Positions 1 to 8,706 are shown, counted from the stretch's first letter. The stretch is DNA of 40,078 nucleotides from Chloroflexia bacterium (GCA_013697005.1 JACCXM010000094.1:1-40078), one strand, 5' to 3'. The notes: a model not told the origin generated them from the letters alone. Made by a program: numbers and translations.

Positions 1-341
1 GCAGCGGCGTCGCTGCCACAGGACGACGGACTCTCATAATTGTTGGACCAACCAACGGGGGCAGGTCACAATATCACGTTCTGTTGGAATACGCGGAACG
101 TTTCATTGGGTTTGACGAGACTGATCAACAACTGGCGGGTTACATACTCGCTAGACTCATTGGCTTAGATGAAATCGCTGCCATGCTGGAACATGGAGGG
201 CTGTTGACACCAGCCGTTCTTGAAACATCGTTTCAAACACTAATGTTGGATTCGGAAGTTAGCGAACATGCGAATGCTTATATTACCTCGCTAAATCGCC
301 TCAAATCGGCAATGCTCAATTTGGCAAGCCTTCCTCTGTGA
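1..341 (+). CDS. Hypothetical protein, 5' end outside window
   Basis: Reading in the frame that begins at base 3, the sequence stays open from the window edge to a TGA at 339-341, so this is probably the C-terminal part of a longer protein and not a short gene starting at the TTG at 84. No convincing ribosome site precedes that TTG. The visible part contains a hydrophobic beta-strand-like segment (residues reading LIIVGPTNGG) followed by mostly helical sequence rich in Leu, Ala and Glu. I do not recognise a family. The stretch 85-330 is clearly richer in A and T than the rest of the window, which hints at recent acquisition. It converges with, and overlaps by 26 bp, the minus-strand gene at 316-579. 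Confidence 0.45.
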   Translation, partial: SGVAATGRRTLIIVGPTNGGRSQYHVLLEYAERFIGFDETDQQLAGYILARLIGLDEIAAMLEHGGLLTPAVLETSFQTLMLDSEVSEHANAYITSLNRLKSAMLNLASLPL

Positions 342-579
342 ACTGGTGCGGCGGTTGCTCCGTGGCGTCGTGATCGCCGCCAATGTGCCCGGTGATGTGC
401 AGTCCGCTGCAATCGCCAATGCGATAGAGATACTGAAGGTAGCTCAATGGCCAGAATCGCGCCGTAGGCGGGAGCTTGCTCGGGTCGAATGGTTGCGGCC
501 CATAGACGCCTGCGGCGTCCATTTCTTCGATGCTCGGTATTGGCGGAAACTTGCCGGGTGAGTCGGGATTATCGACCAC
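316..579 (-). CDS. Hypothetical 87-aa protein
   Basis: The gene starts at a GTG (577-579) with a good ribosome site: GGAG about nine bases upstream, directly after the stop codon of the broken dprA. The protein is proline-rich at the N-terminus (motif PSIEEMDAAGVYGPQPFDPS) and has a central aromatic block (FWPLSYLQYLYRIGD). No signal peptide, membrane segment or metal motif is visible. I do not recognise it. Its position right after the foreign-looking tail of dprA suggests that the two belong to the same acquired or rearranged segment. It converges with the partial gene at 1-341. Confidence 0.5.
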   Translation of the reverse strand: MVDNPDSPGKFPPIPSIEEMDAAGVYGPQPFDPSKLPPTARFWPLSYLQYLYRIGDCSGLHITGHIGGDHDATEQPPHQFTEEGLPN

Positions 580-598
580 GATTCGTTACTCCGTTCAG

Positions 599-1420
599 TC
601 AGCCGCGAGCGAAACCGGCTCTAAATCCGTTGACAGTATGCGGATTTTGATAGCGATATTGTTGAGCGCCACGTCGACGTGGCGCCTCGACGACGACGAC
701 GCCAAGCGACATCCCGGAAATGATCCGGTTGCGCGCGGGGAAATTTTGCGCATCTGGCTTGGCGCCCGGGGGAAACTCGGAGATGACGGCGCCCTGCGCG
801 GCGATCTTTTCCGCCAGCAGGCGGTGTTCACCTGGATAGATCACGTCCAGACCCGATCCCAGCACCGCGATCGTCCGCCCGCCGGACTCCAGAGCCGCCC
901 GATGGGCAACGCCATCGACGCCGCGTGCCAGACCAGAGATCACGGTGACTCCCGCCTGAGCCAGTTCCGCGCCGATCCTGCCAGCGCACTGCAGACCGTA
1001 CGGTGTTGCCCGCCGGGTGCCAACAATGGCTACTGACGCGTCGTCGTCGGTGACGATCTCACCGCGGACGTACAAAATGGAAGGCCGACCCGAAATCTCA
1101 GCCAGCAGGCGGGGATACTCGCGATCTCCGGGATGGGTCACGCGCATCCCTAGCGCTGTGATGCGCTCCAGTTCGCGCTGGGGGTCGGCACGGGCGCGCA
1201 CCGCCAGGAGCTCGGAAAGTGGTTTTGGCTCGAGCACCGCAAGCAGTGCTTGTCTCGGTGCGCACCAGGCTACTTCGAGGCTGCCAAACCGCTCCACGAG
1301 CCGCGCGATCCGGGCCGGGCCGATGTGCGGCACGCGGGAAATCGCGAGCCAGAATGCTGCATCCGTTGCTGGCACTTCCGCATCGCGAAGCACGTCATCT
1401 GGCGCGATCGCCTCGGGCAC
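599..1420 (-). pseudogene. dprA: DNA processing protein DprA, C-terminally truncated
   Basis: DprA binds single-stranded DNA and loads RecA during natural transformation. The 273-residue product has an N-terminal helix-hairpin-helix/SAM-like part (SRVPHIGPARIARLVERFG) and most of the Rossmann-like DNA-binding fold, with the conserved blocks VAIVGTRRATPYG, VISGLARGVDG, AVLGSGLDVIYP, SEFPPG and FPARNRIISGMS. Family members continue past VVVEAP with about 100 more residues, including the last strands of the fold and usually a winged helix. Here the similarity ends at about base 665 and 20-odd unrelated residues lead to a stop. Start GTG 1418-1420 has a GGGGGGAG ribosome site. Truncation inside the core fold makes loss of function likely; an assembly join is an alternative. 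Confidence 0.8.
666..685. repeat. 20-bp perfect palindrome at the dprA breakpoint
   Basis: GCGCCACGTCGACGTGGCGC reads identically on both strands. It lies exactly where recognisable DprA sequence stops. To its right the sequence is dprA; to its left a different reading frame (stop at 595-597) reads like the natural tail of another protein. Confidence 0.8.
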
Positions 1421-1585
1421 TGACTCTCTCCCCCCTCATCTCTCCCGTGCGGATTGTAACGGCACAATTGACCTGATTCGCCAAGAGTGACTCATGAATG
1501 AACGCGCTTGGATAGAATGGCGAGCATCATGGAGTCGCCAACCCGCCGGCTCTGCGAAAAATCCGCGCGAATCAGTGGAGGTCTG

Positions 1586-2350
1586 ATGAGGCTCAATAAT
1601 CCGGTCAAAGACATGATGCGCAATGGCGGGACGGCCATCGGCGTCTTCATCCCGATGCCCTCGCCCGACATCGTCGAAATCATCGGGCTTGCCGGTTTCG
1701 ACTTCGCCTTGCTCGATGCCGAGCATGGCCGGATAACTCCCGACGATGCGTACCCGATGATTCTTGCCGCCGAGGCGCGCGATATTCCGGCCATGATCCG
1801 GGTGGGCGAGAACGACCGGCAGGTTGTCCTCAAATATCTGGACCTGGGCGTCTCCGGTGTCATGATTCCACAGACCAACTCCGCCACCCTGGCGCGGGAG
1901 GCGATCGAGGCGATGCGCTATGCTCCGGCCGGGCTGCGCGGACTGGCCGGAGGCCGCACCTTCGATTACGGCCAAGGTGCGGCGATGGCCGAACTCGTAC
2001 CGGCGATCAACGACCGCGTCTTGAGCATCATTCAGTTCGAGCACATCGACGCCCTGGCGCACCTCGATGAGATTCTCAGACTGCCGGGAATTGATGTGCT
2101 GTTCGTTGGGCCCACTGATCTCCATCAATCGATGGGCTTCGGTGGCCAACTGGGAGTTCCTGAAGTTGAATCGGTGATTCAGCAAGTGGTCGACAAAGCA
2201 AAGGAGCGAGGCGTGGCACTCGCCATCGTCGCCCCCGACGCCGACACGACAAACCGGCGAGTTGCTCAGGGATTCCAGATGATCGTCACCAACGTTCCGT
2301 CGCTGCTCTTGCGCGCCTCCAAAGAACTGCTCGGAGCGATCAGCCGCTAG
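1586..2350 (+). CDS. HpcH/HpaI-family aldolase
   Basis: A class II, metal-dependent aldolase of the HpcH/HpaI (2-keto-3-deoxy-acid aldolase) family, which cleaves 4-hydroxy-2-oxo acids to pyruvate (or a related oxo acid) and an aldehyde in the cytoplasm. Visible family blocks are FDFALLDAEHG (catalytic His), the Arg in MIRVGEND, the metal Glu in IIQFEHIDAL and the metal Asp in LFVGPTDLHQSMG. With the ATG at 1586 (GGAGGT four bases upstream) the protein has 254 residues, the usual length; an open frame reaches back to 1508 but adds non-family residues. It is divergent from dprA and stands alone. The true substrate cannot be read from sequence; citramalyl-CoA lyase is unlikely because the protein is closer to the HpaI branch. 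Confidence 0.85.
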   Translation: MRLNNPVKDMMRNGGTAIGVFIPMPSPDIVEIIGLAGFDFALLDAEHGRITPDDAYPMILAAEARDIPAMIRVGENDRQVVLKYLDLGVSGVMIPQTNSATLAREAIEAMRYAPAGLRGLAGGRTFDYGQGAAMAELVPAINDRVLSIIQFEHIDALAHLDEILRLPGIDVLFVGPTDLHQSMGFGGQLGVPEVESVIQQVVDKAKERGVALAIVAPDADTTNRRVAQGFQMIVTNVPSLLLRASKELLGAISR

Positions 2351-2401
2351 ATCGTTTGTGTTGCTGCTGATCGGTTCGTTGTGCAGTACGGTCAACACTT
2401 A

Positions 2402-2430
2402 TTGAGCGCGGCATCGTCCTGTGGTATCCT
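2402..2430 (+). promoter_or_regulatory. Candidate sigma70-type promoter of oppDF
   Basis: TTGAGC at 2402-2407 and TATCCT at 2425-2430 are separated by 17 bases. It sits in the 242-base gap before oppD, giving a leader of about 155 bases. I see no convincing ORF in the rest of this gap. Confidence 0.45.
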
Positions 2431-2592
2431 CGGCGGCCAGCAGATGTTCGAATTACACAAGTTTGGGCTCCTCGCGAAACGCGATTCGCCGCAGTGCATG
2501 GTATCGCACGCCGCGTTGGGCAGTAACTCGCTAGTCGGGAAACGTCCACGCCGGTCAGCGTCGGCGCGCCGGTGACCGGGAGAGGAGCCAGC

Positions 2593-3795
2593 ATGGTCAC
2601 GAAGCGGAAAGCGACCGGTCATTTGCCAAAAGATACTGGCGGCAACGGGCGGGTCGGTCCCATCCTCGAGGTGCGCAATCTCCAGACGCAATTCCAAACG
2701 CAGGATGGCGTCGTCAAGGCCGTCGACGACGTTTCCTTTTATGTCATGCCGGGCGAAACACTCGGTGTGGTCGGAGAGTCCGGCTGTGGCAAGAGCATGA
2801 CCGGGCTCTCAATCATGCGTCTCATCCCGAGTCCGCCGGGCAAGATCGTTGCTGGTGAAATTCTGTTCGAAGGCGACGACATCCTGCGCATGACTGACGA
2901 GCAGGTCCGCTCAATTCGCGGCAATGACATCGCCATGATCTTTCAAGATCCCATGACCTCGCTCAACCCCGTTTTGACCATCAACCGCCAGATCAGCGAA
3001 GCCCTGCAACTGCATATGAATATGAACAAGGGTCAGGCGCGCGAGCGGACGATCGAGCTGCTGAAAATGGTCGGCATCCCCAACGCGGAAGAGCGCATCG
3101 ACCAGTACCCGCACCAATTCTCGGGGGGCATGCGCCAGCGCGTGATGATCGCGATGGCGCTTTCCTGTAACCCGAAGCTGCTCATCGCCGATGAACCAAC
3201 CACCGCACTCGATGTGACGATCCAGGCCCAAATCCTCGATCTCATGCGCGTTCTGCAAACAGAGCGCGATACCGGGGTCATTCTCGTCACGCACTCGATG
3301 GGTGTCGTGGCTGGCATGGCCGACCGCATCCAGGTCATGTACGCTGGGCATATTGTCGAGACCGCATCCACAGAAGAAATCTTCGCCAATCCACGTCATC
3401 CCTACACGGTCGGTCTGCTCAAGTCGATTCCGCGGCTCGATGCGCAGCGAAAGGAAAAGCTCGAGCCGATTCGGGGATTGCCGCCTGACTTGATCGATCT
3501 TCCCGACATGTGCCCCTTCGTGCCTCGCTGCAATTATGCCCGCGAGAAGTGCGAGCAAAATAATCCGCCGCTGCTCGAAGTCAATCCCGGTCATTGGTCG
3601 GCATGTTGGTTCTGGGAAGAAGTGAGCAAGGAATCCGATCAGGATCTGGTCGCACTGCGCCATGGCAAGCCGCTGCCATCCAGCGACGTGGATTACTCAT
3701 TCGAGACAGTCGTGCCCGGCTCCCATGGCGTCCTCGATTTGGACAACCCAGGGTTGCCTGGGGCGCCGCCCAATCTCGATACCAACGCGGTCTGA
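2593..3795 (+). CDS. oppD: Oligopeptide/dipeptide ABC transporter ATPase, OppD-type
   Basis: Cytoplasmic ATPase subunit that powers uptake of peptides or similar solutes (the family also includes nickel transporters). The 400-residue protein shows Walker A GESGCGKS (about residues 60-67), Q-loop [12 protein letters not shown], signature FSGGMRQRV, Walker [13 protein letters not shown] and the switch His in LVTHSMG, followed by the oligopeptide-transporter C-terminal region with its Cys motif ([14 protein letters not shown]). About 55 extra residues follow this region, longer than typical. The ATG at 2593 has AGGAG five bases upstream; the in-frame TTG/ATG positions further up lack support. 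The partner oppF follows after 13 bases. No binding protein or permease gene is present on either side. Confidence 0.92.
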   Translation: MVTKRKATGHLPKDTGGNGRVGPILEVRNLQTQFQTQDGVVKAVDDVSFYVMPGETLGVVGESGCGKSMTGLSIMRLIPSPPGKIVAGEILFEGDDILRMTDEQVRSIRGNDIAMIFQDPMTSLNPVLTINRQISEALQLHMNMNKGQARERTIELLKMVGIPNAEERIDQYPHQFSGGMRQRVMIAMALSCNPKLLIADEPTTALDVTIQAQILDLMRVLQTERDTGVILVTHSMGVVAGMADRIQVMYAGHIVETASTEEIFANPRHPYTVGLLKSIPRLDAQRKEKLEPIRGLPPDLIDLPDMCPFVPRCNYAREKCEQNNPPLLEVNPGHWSACWFWEEVSKESDQDLVALRHGKPLPSSDVDYSFETVVPGSHGVLDLDNPGLPGAPPNLDTNAV

Positions 3796-3808
3796 CAGGA
3801 GGCATCTC

Positions 3809-4927
3809 ATGATGGCATCGGAATTGACCAGCGCCTCCGGGACCGCAACCCAGCCTGTGCAACCCCAGCCAACAGGAAATGGCGTCAGCAGCAATGGCGC
3901 TGGCGAAGCGCTCCTTTCGGTCAAGAATCTGGTCATGCATTTCCCGCTGACTCGCGGAATCATCATTCAGCGAAAAGTCGGCGCGGTGCAAGCCGTGGAT
4001 GGCGTCTCATTCGATGTCAAGCCGGGCGAAACACTTGGTCTCGTCGGCGAGTCGGGTTGTGGGAAATCGACCACCGGCCGGGCCATCCTTCAGCTTTATA
4101 AGCCGACCGCCGGTGAGGTGGTGTTCAAAGGGAAAGATCTCACCAAGCTCAATGGCGGTGACATGCGCCGGATGCGGCGTCACTTGCAGATGATCTTTCA
4201 GGATCCCTACGCCTCACTCAACCCCCGGATGACGGTCGGCAACATCGTTTCCGAACCGATGCAGATTCACAACCTGGTACCTAAGAAAGAGCGCACTCAG
4301 CGCGTGCAGGAGCTGCTGGAGACGGTCGGCCTGAATCCCTATTTCGCCAATCGCTATCCGCATGAGTTTTCCGGTGGCCAGCGGCAGCGGATCGGAATCG
4401 CGCGCGCACTTGCGGCAAATCCGGACTTCATCGTTGCCGACGAACCGGTTTCGGCGCTTGACGTTTCCATTCAGGCGCAGATTGTCAATCTGCTCGAAGA
4501 TCTCCAACAGCGTTTCGGTCTGACGTATCTGTTCATCGCGCACGATCTTTCGGTGGTCAAGCACATTTCCGATCGGGTGGCGGTCATGTATCTCGGCAAA
4601 ATCGTCGAGATGGCTGAGCGCAATGAGCTCTACGCCGATCCACTCCACCCCTACACCAAGGCACTCCTTTCGGCGGTGCCCATTCCCGATCCGGTCATTG
4701 AGAAGCGCCGCGAGCGGATCATTCTTCCCGGTGACGTACCCAGTCCGATCAACCCGCCTTCGGGTTGTCATTTCCATTCGCGCTGCCCCTACGCCATGGA
4801 AGTCTGTCGTCAGGTCGATCCAGTTTTTGCCGATCAGGGCAACGGTCACTTCGTCGCCTGCCATCTGTATGCTGGCTCTGGCGCCGAGCAGGCTCCCGGC
4901 GGCGCTGCCAAGTTCAACGCTATTTAG
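3809..4927 (+). CDS. oppF: Oligopeptide/dipeptide ABC transporter ATPase, OppF-type
   Basis: Second ATPase of the peptide importer, forming a heterodimer with OppD. The 372-residue protein has a Gln/Asn/Ser-rich N-terminal stretch of about 35 residues, then Walker [13 protein letters not shown]-loop [12 protein letters not shown], signature [15 protein letters not shown], Walker [13 protein letters not shown], switch FIAHDLSVV, and the C-terminal Cys motif [14 protein letters not shown]. Start ATG 3809 has AGGAGG six bases upstream; ATG 3812 directly follows and is an alternative. It is in one operon with oppD. Because the permease and substrate-binding genes are elsewhere, these ATPases may serve one or several permease pairs. 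Confidence 0.92.
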   Translation: MMASELTSASGTATQPVQPQPTGNGVSSNGAGEALLSVKNLVMHFPLTRGIIIQRKVGAVQAVDGVSFDVKPGETLGLVGESGCGKSTTGRAILQLYKPTAGEVVFKGKDLTKLNGGDMRRMRRHLQMIFQDPYASLNPRMTVGNIVSEPMQIHNLVPKKERTQRVQELLETVGLNPYFANRYPHEFSGGQRQRIGIARALAANPDFIVADEPVSALDVSIQAQIVNLLEDLQQRFGLTYLFIAHDLSVVKHISDRVAVMYLGKIVEMAERNELYADPLHPYTKALLSAVPIPDPVIEKRRERIILPGDVPSPINPPSGCHFHSRCPYAMEVCRQVDPVFADQGNGHFVACHLYAGSGAEQAPGGAAKFNAI

Positions 4928-4953
4928 ATGCCAAATCCCGCCGTCTCCGGCTG

Positions 4954-5619
4954 ATGTCAGGCTTCGGGGATTTCGACCCGCGTTATATCATCGCGATCAT
5001 CGTCACGTTTATCGTCGCGATCACCGTCCATGAGTTCATGCACGCCTGGACCGCGTGGGTACTCGGCGATGATACCGCCCGCCTCCTGGGGCGAATCAGC
5101 CTCAATCCCACCGTTCATTTCGATCCGATCGGTGCTCTCATGTTCTTGTTGATCGCCTTCGGATTCCCCGGGATCGCGTGGGGAAAGCCGGTTCCGGTGA
5201 ACGACTACCGGCTGCGTCCGGCGGGACGATTCGGCCGCCAAGGAAGCATGGCGCTCGTCTCCCTGGCGGGTCCGCTGTCCAATGTCGTTCTCGGCGCAGT
5301 GGCGGCGGGGATCTTGCGCTTCTCGTCGATCACGGGATCGAGCGTTGCTGTCATCACCGAGTTTCTGCAGCTATTCATGATTGTGAATTTCAGCTTGGCC
5401 GCGTTCAACATGATCCCATTGCCTCCCCTCGACGGATCGCGCATCCTCATCGCGCTATTGCCGCCATTTTGGCGGCCAGTCTTAGCCCCACTCGAGCGCT
5501 ACGGTGTCGCCATTCTGCTGCTTCTACTCCTGCTCGGCGGTGGGCTGGGGAGCAGCATCATTGGCGCCATTACGTCACCCGTCCGCGATCTCCTCTTCCG
5601 CATTTTCGCTGGAAGCTAG
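4954..5619 (+). CDS. Site-2 protease family membrane metalloprotease (M50)
   Basis: Integral-membrane zinc metalloprotease related to S2P/RseP, of the short group without PDZ or CBS domains (YwhC/Rip-like). The first membrane helix carries the zinc motif HEFMH, and the third zinc ligand lies in NMIPLPPLDGSR of a later helix. Several hydrophobic segments are visible, including a nearly pure Leu/Ile helix near the C-terminus. Length is 221 residues with the ATG at 4954; the ribosome site is weak. It follows oppF by 26 bases and precedes scpA by 4 bases. Placement just upstream of scpA-scpB is common in several phyla (established knowledge), although the substrate of this protease group is unknown. 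Confidence 0.85.
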   Translation: MSGFGDFDPRYIIAIIVTFIVAITVHEFMHAWTAWVLGDDTARLLGRISLNPTVHFDPIGALMFLLIAFGFPGIAWGKPVPVNDYRLRPAGRFGRQGSMALVSLAGPLSNVVLGAVAAGILRFSSITGSSVAVITEFLQLFMIVNFSLAAFNMIPLPPLDGSRILIALLPPFWRPVLAPLERYGVAILLLLLLLGGGLGSSIIGAITSPVRDLLFRIFAGS

Positions 5620-5623
5620 CCCG

Positions 5624-6415
5624 ATGGCGACGCCGCCCACCAGCGTTTCGACGCTCGACCGGTATCAGCTCCGGCTCCCCGTCTTTGAAGGGCCACTGGA
5701 CGTTTTACTGCGATTGATCGAACGCGAGCAATTGGAAATCAGTGAGGTTTCGTTGATCTCGGTCTTCGATCAGTTCGTCACTTTTTTGCAGACCCTCGAT
5801 TCGCCACCCGTCGTTGTTGCTGAATTTCTTGCGGTCGCCGGCAGACTTTCGCTGCTCAAGTCGCGCGCGCTCTTGCCGAAACCTCAAATGCTTGTGGAGG
5901 AGCCAGATGAATTTGATCTGGTTCAGCAACTGGAGGAGTACCGTGTCGTCAAGGCGGCGGCGGATGTGTTGGCCGGACGCCAGCGAGATGGATCGGGCAT
6001 ATTTGGCCGAGGCGACGGGATTGCTTCGCCGAACCCGGCACCACCACAATTCGCGCCGCAATCGCCGACGTCGTTGGCGAATGCCGTTGGGCGATGGCTG
6101 ACTCGCTTCCCGGTACAACCCACGGTGATGGCGAGCCGGAGCACTGTCTCTCTGCGCGTGATGATCGGCCGAATCTCGGCCGCCTTCGACGAGAGGCGCC
6201 GGGTTTCATTCGAGGAAATCGTCGGAAGCTGCTCCTGCCGGCAAGAAGTGGGCGTCGCGTTCCTCGCCGTACTGATTCTCCTGCGGCGCCAAGCTGTCCG
6301 TGCGTCGCAGGCTGAGATTTTCGGTGCCATCCTGCTTCAACGGTCTCAGGCCCCCAGGGACTATCCGGTGGAGACACTGCAAATTGAGCGACAATTGCTC
6401 GATGGTAGACAGTGA
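5624..6415 (+). CDS. scpA: Segregation and condensation protein A
   Basis: ScpA is the kleisin that bridges the two Smc heads in the bacterial condensin complex. The 263-residue product starts with the typical block RLPVFEGPLDVLLRLIE, continues through LLKSRALLPKP and an acidic EEPDEFDLVQQLEEY stretch, has a variable linker, and ends with a C-terminal winged-helix part (RRVSFEEIV, then VGVAFLAVLILLRRQAVRA) that contacts the other Smc head. The ATG at 5624 follows the protease stop by 4 bases. The 3' end overlaps the start of scpB by 14 bases, so the two are translated together. Length fits the family. Confidence 0.92.
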   Translation: MATPPTSVSTLDRYQLRLPVFEGPLDVLLRLIEREQLEISEVSLISVFDQFVTFLQTLDSPPVVVAEFLAVAGRLSLLKSRALLPKPQMLVEEPDEFDLVQQLEEYRVVKAAADVLAGRQRDGSGIFGRGDGIASPNPAPPQFAPQSPTSLANAVGRWLTRFPVQPTVMASRSTVSLRVMIGRISAAFDERRRVSFEEIVGSCSCRQEVGVAFLAVLILLRRQAVRASQAEIFGAILLQRSQAPRDYPVETLQIERQLLDGRQ

Positions 6416-7067
6416 TTCGCTGACCGGCACCAGCATCCCGCCGGTGCAGCGTGGCTTTTCTGATGACTGCGAAGTCAACCCGAATGACCTCTCCGCGCTC
6501 ATCGAAGCACTTCTTCTCGTCGCACCGGAGCCAGCAGATCTGCGTGCACTCGCCACCGCCGCCGGCGTTTCCATTCACGCTATCGAAGAGACTTTGGCAG
6601 TGATGCAAGCCGATGAAACGCGCGGTCTGGTCGTCGTCCGCCACCAGGAGACGGTGCACCTTGCTTCCGCACCGCGCTTTGCGCCGGTGGTCCGCCGCTT
6701 CTTGCGACTGGAACGAGAGGCGAAACTCACCGGGGCGGCACTGGAGACGGTTGCCTTGATTGCCTACCGTCAGCCAGTTACGCGGGCCGAAATCGAGTTT
6801 CTGCGCGGCGTCGATTGCTCTGGAGTTCTGGCGACACTTCACGCCAGGGGGCTAGTAGAGGTGGCGGGGAAACTTCCGACCGTTGGCAACCCGAATCAGT
6901 ATGTGACGACAGTCGAATTTCTTCGCCAGTTCGGTCTGCGATCGCTCACCGAGCTGCCGTCCCTGGCAGAGCTAGCCGGCGGCGCTACGGACCGTCTGTT
7001 CGAGGGATTGGCCACATCTCGACCCGGCGACGATCATCATCTCACGGGACACGTCACTAGACCGTAG
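6402..7067 (+). CDS. scpB: Segregation and condensation protein B
   Basis: ScpB is a dimeric winged-helix protein that binds the ScpA linker in the Smc-ScpAB complex. The 221-residue product shows the family blocks LSALIEALLLVAPEP, TGAALETVALIAYRQPVTRAEI and GVLATLHARGLVEVAG, and the strand GNPNQYVTTVEFLRQFGL. The start at ATG 6402 overlaps scpA by 14 bases. The 3' end overlaps the convergent cysteine desulfurase gene by 11 bases. The N-terminal 30 residues are not part of the conserved fold, so a slightly later start is possible. Confidence 0.92.
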   Translation: MVDSDSLTGTSIPPVQRGFSDDCEVNPNDLSALIEALLLVAPEPADLRALATAAGVSIHAIEETLAVMQADETRGLVVVRHQETVHLASAPRFAPVVRRFLRLEREAKLTGAALETVALIAYRQPVTRAEIEFLRGVDCSGVLATLHARGLVEVAGKLPTVGNPNQYVTTVEFLRQFGLRSLTELPSLAELAGGATDRLFEGLATSRPGDDHHLTGHVTRP

Positions 7068-8253
7068 TTGGCGCGAGGGAGCGTGCGCGAGCGACCGACT
7101 CGACAATCGCGTCGATGGTGGCGTCGATCTGCGCTTCGGTATTCCCGCGTCCCACTGTGAACCGCAACGCGGAACGGCAGGCATCGTCGCTGAGACCCAT
7201 GGCGCGGAGGACATGGCTCGGCTCGGTGCTTCCCGTCGTACAGGCCGACCCGGTGGATGCCGCGACGCCGTGCATATCGAGGCTGAGCAGCATCGTCTCA
7301 CCCTCAACCCCCGAAATCGACAGATTGAGGTTGTTTGGCAGCCGCAGCTCAGGAACAAGCGGCCCGTTCACGGTGACATGGGGGACGGACTTCAGGATGC
7401 CGCTCCAGAGACGGTCGCGGAGCGTGGCGCAGTGACGCCGGTAGTCGAACATCTGATCATCGGCTCGGTCCAGTGCGGCGCCAAGACCGACGATGCCCGG
7501 CACGTTTTCGGTGCCGCCGCGACGGCCCTGCTCTTGCCCGCCGCCCTGCTGATGGAAATCGACAACCGTTCCCTGACGAACGTAAAGTAGACCAACGCCT
7601 TTCGGACCGTAAAACTTGTGCGCCGAGAGCGAGAGAAGATCGACACCGAGATCATCGACGTGCAACGTCGCCATGCCTGCCGCCTGCACCGCATCGGTGT
7701 GGAACAGGATTCCGCGCTCACGCGCAATCGCCGCGATGTCCCGCAAGGGTTGAATCGCACCCGATTCATTGTTGGCATACATCACTGAGACCAGACAGGT
7801 CTCTGGTCGAAGGGCGGCGGCAACGGCGCCCGGATCGACTATCCCCTGACGATCCGCTTGGACGAACGACAGCGAAAACCCCTGCCGTTCCAGAGCAAAC
7901 GCGGTGTGCAGTACCGCATGATGCTCGATTTCGGTGGTGACAATGTGTGGCCGCGGCGATATGCCGCGTCTGGCGAGACGGGCGCCCCACGCCACCCCGC
8001 GCAACGCGAGGTTATCGCTTTCCGTCGCCCCGCTGGTAAAGACGATCTCACCAGGATTGCACTCGAGTACTCGTGCCGCCTGGGAACGAGCGTGATCGAG
8101 CGCCGCTCGTGATTCCTGTCCTTGGTGGTAGAAGCTGGACGGATTGCCAAACCGATCGGTGAAGTACGGCAACATCACCGCCAGCACGTCAGGATCAACG
8201 GGGGTTGTCGCCGCGTGATCGAGATAGATGAAATCGCCCGTTGCCGCCGGCAC
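7057..8253 (-). CDS. iscS: Cysteine desulfurase, NifS/IscS group
   Basis: PLP enzyme that removes sulfur from L-cysteine for Fe-S clusters and tRNA thiolation. The 398-residue protein starts YLDHAATTPVDP, has ASGATESDNLALRG, the cofactor Asp in FHTDAVQAAG, the PLP lysine in SLSAHKFYGPKG and the active-site loop with its catalytic Cys in STGSACTTGS. This loop length marks it as class I (IscS/NifS), unlike SufS elsewhere in the window. The GTG start at 8253 lies three bases after the rrf2 stop, so the two form an operon driven by the promoter at 8744-8772. No iscU or iscA follows, so the sulfur acceptor is unknown; MnmA or a distant scaffold are possible partners. Confidence 0.92.
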   Translation of the reverse strand: MPAATGDFIYLDHAATTPVDPDVLAVMLPYFTDRFGNPSSFYHQGQESRAALDHARSQAARVLECNPGEIVFTSGATESDNLALRGVAWGARLARRGISPRPHIVTTEIEHHAVLHTAFALERQGFSLSFVQADRQGIVDPGAVAAALRPETCLVSVMYANNESGAIQPLRDIAAIARERGILFHTDAVQAAGMATLHVDDLGVDLLSLSAHKFYGPKGVGLLYVRQGTVVDFHQQGGGQEQGRRGGTENVPGIVGLGAALDRADDQMFDYRRHCATLRDRLWSGILKSVPHVTVNGPLVPELRLPNNLNLSISGVEGETMLLSLDMHGVAASTGSACTTGSTEPSHVLRAMGLSDDACRSALRFTVGRGNTEAQIDATIDAIVESVARARSLAPTTV

Positions 8254-8256
8254 GGT

Positions 8257-8706
8257 CTAGTCCACCGCGACGTCTACCCTGGCAGGTTTCCTTGGGGAAT
8301 GACTGATCAAATCTCCGAGCGTATTGGAATCGAGCGTGCTGACGATCGCGTCTCGCATCTGAAGCCAGACAGGGCGAGTTTCACAGCCTGGAATCAGCGG
8401 ACAAACCTGCTCGGTGATGTCTTCTGATACGCACTCCATCGGCGCGACCGGACCTTCCATGACGCGGTAGACCTCACCCACCCGAACCTCATGCGGGTCC
8501 CGGGTGAGCTGATATCCGCCTCGCGCCCCGCGTGTGCTCGAGACGAGCCCCGCGCGGCGCAACGGCCCGATCAGTTGCTCCAGATATGGCATGGGAACGG
8601 AGGACGCCTTAGACACCGCGGCAACGGACATCGGACCTTGGCCATAATTCTTGGCCAGGGCCACCATAGCCCGAACGCCATATTCGCCGCGAGAGGAAAC
8701 TTTCAT
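8257..8706 (-). CDS. Rrf2-family transcriptional regulator (IscR-like)
   Basis: A 149-residue winged-helix regulator of the Rrf2 family, several members of which sense Fe-S status or control cysteine metabolism. It begins MKVSSRGEYGVRAMVALA, has the helix-turn-helix with PMPYLEQLIGPLRRAGL and the wing RGARGGYQL. Three cysteines (C-x9-C-x5-C, in ECVSEDITEQV to PGCE) occupy the place where IscR holds its Fe-S cluster, although spacing differs from E. coli IscR. ATG 8706 has an AGGAAA ribosome site; the open frame upstream runs into the promoter. The next gene is iscS, so control of that gene in response to Fe-S demand is the natural inference. Confidence 0.9.
   Translation of the reverse strand: MKVSSRGEYGVRAMVALAKNYGQGPMSVAAVSKASSVPMPYLEQLIGPLRRAGLVSSTRGARGGYQLTRDPHEVRVGEVYRVMEGPVAPMECVSEDITEQVCPLIPGCETRPVWLQMRDAIVSTLDSNTLGDLISHSPRKPARVDVAVD

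Noticed and set aside
84-341. Short gene starting at TTG 84
   Set aside because: No ribosome site, and the same frame is open to the window edge; treated as a partial gene.
1-665. Insertion sequence at the left edge
   Set aside because: No transposase, terminal inverted repeats or target duplication visible.
599-700. Simple frameshift explaining the short dprA
   Set aside because: None of the three minus-strand frames past the palindrome restores the expected DprA continuation.
1453-1458. -10-like TACAAT for dprA on the minus strand
   Set aside because: The only -35-like TTGGCG is 20 bases away, too far.
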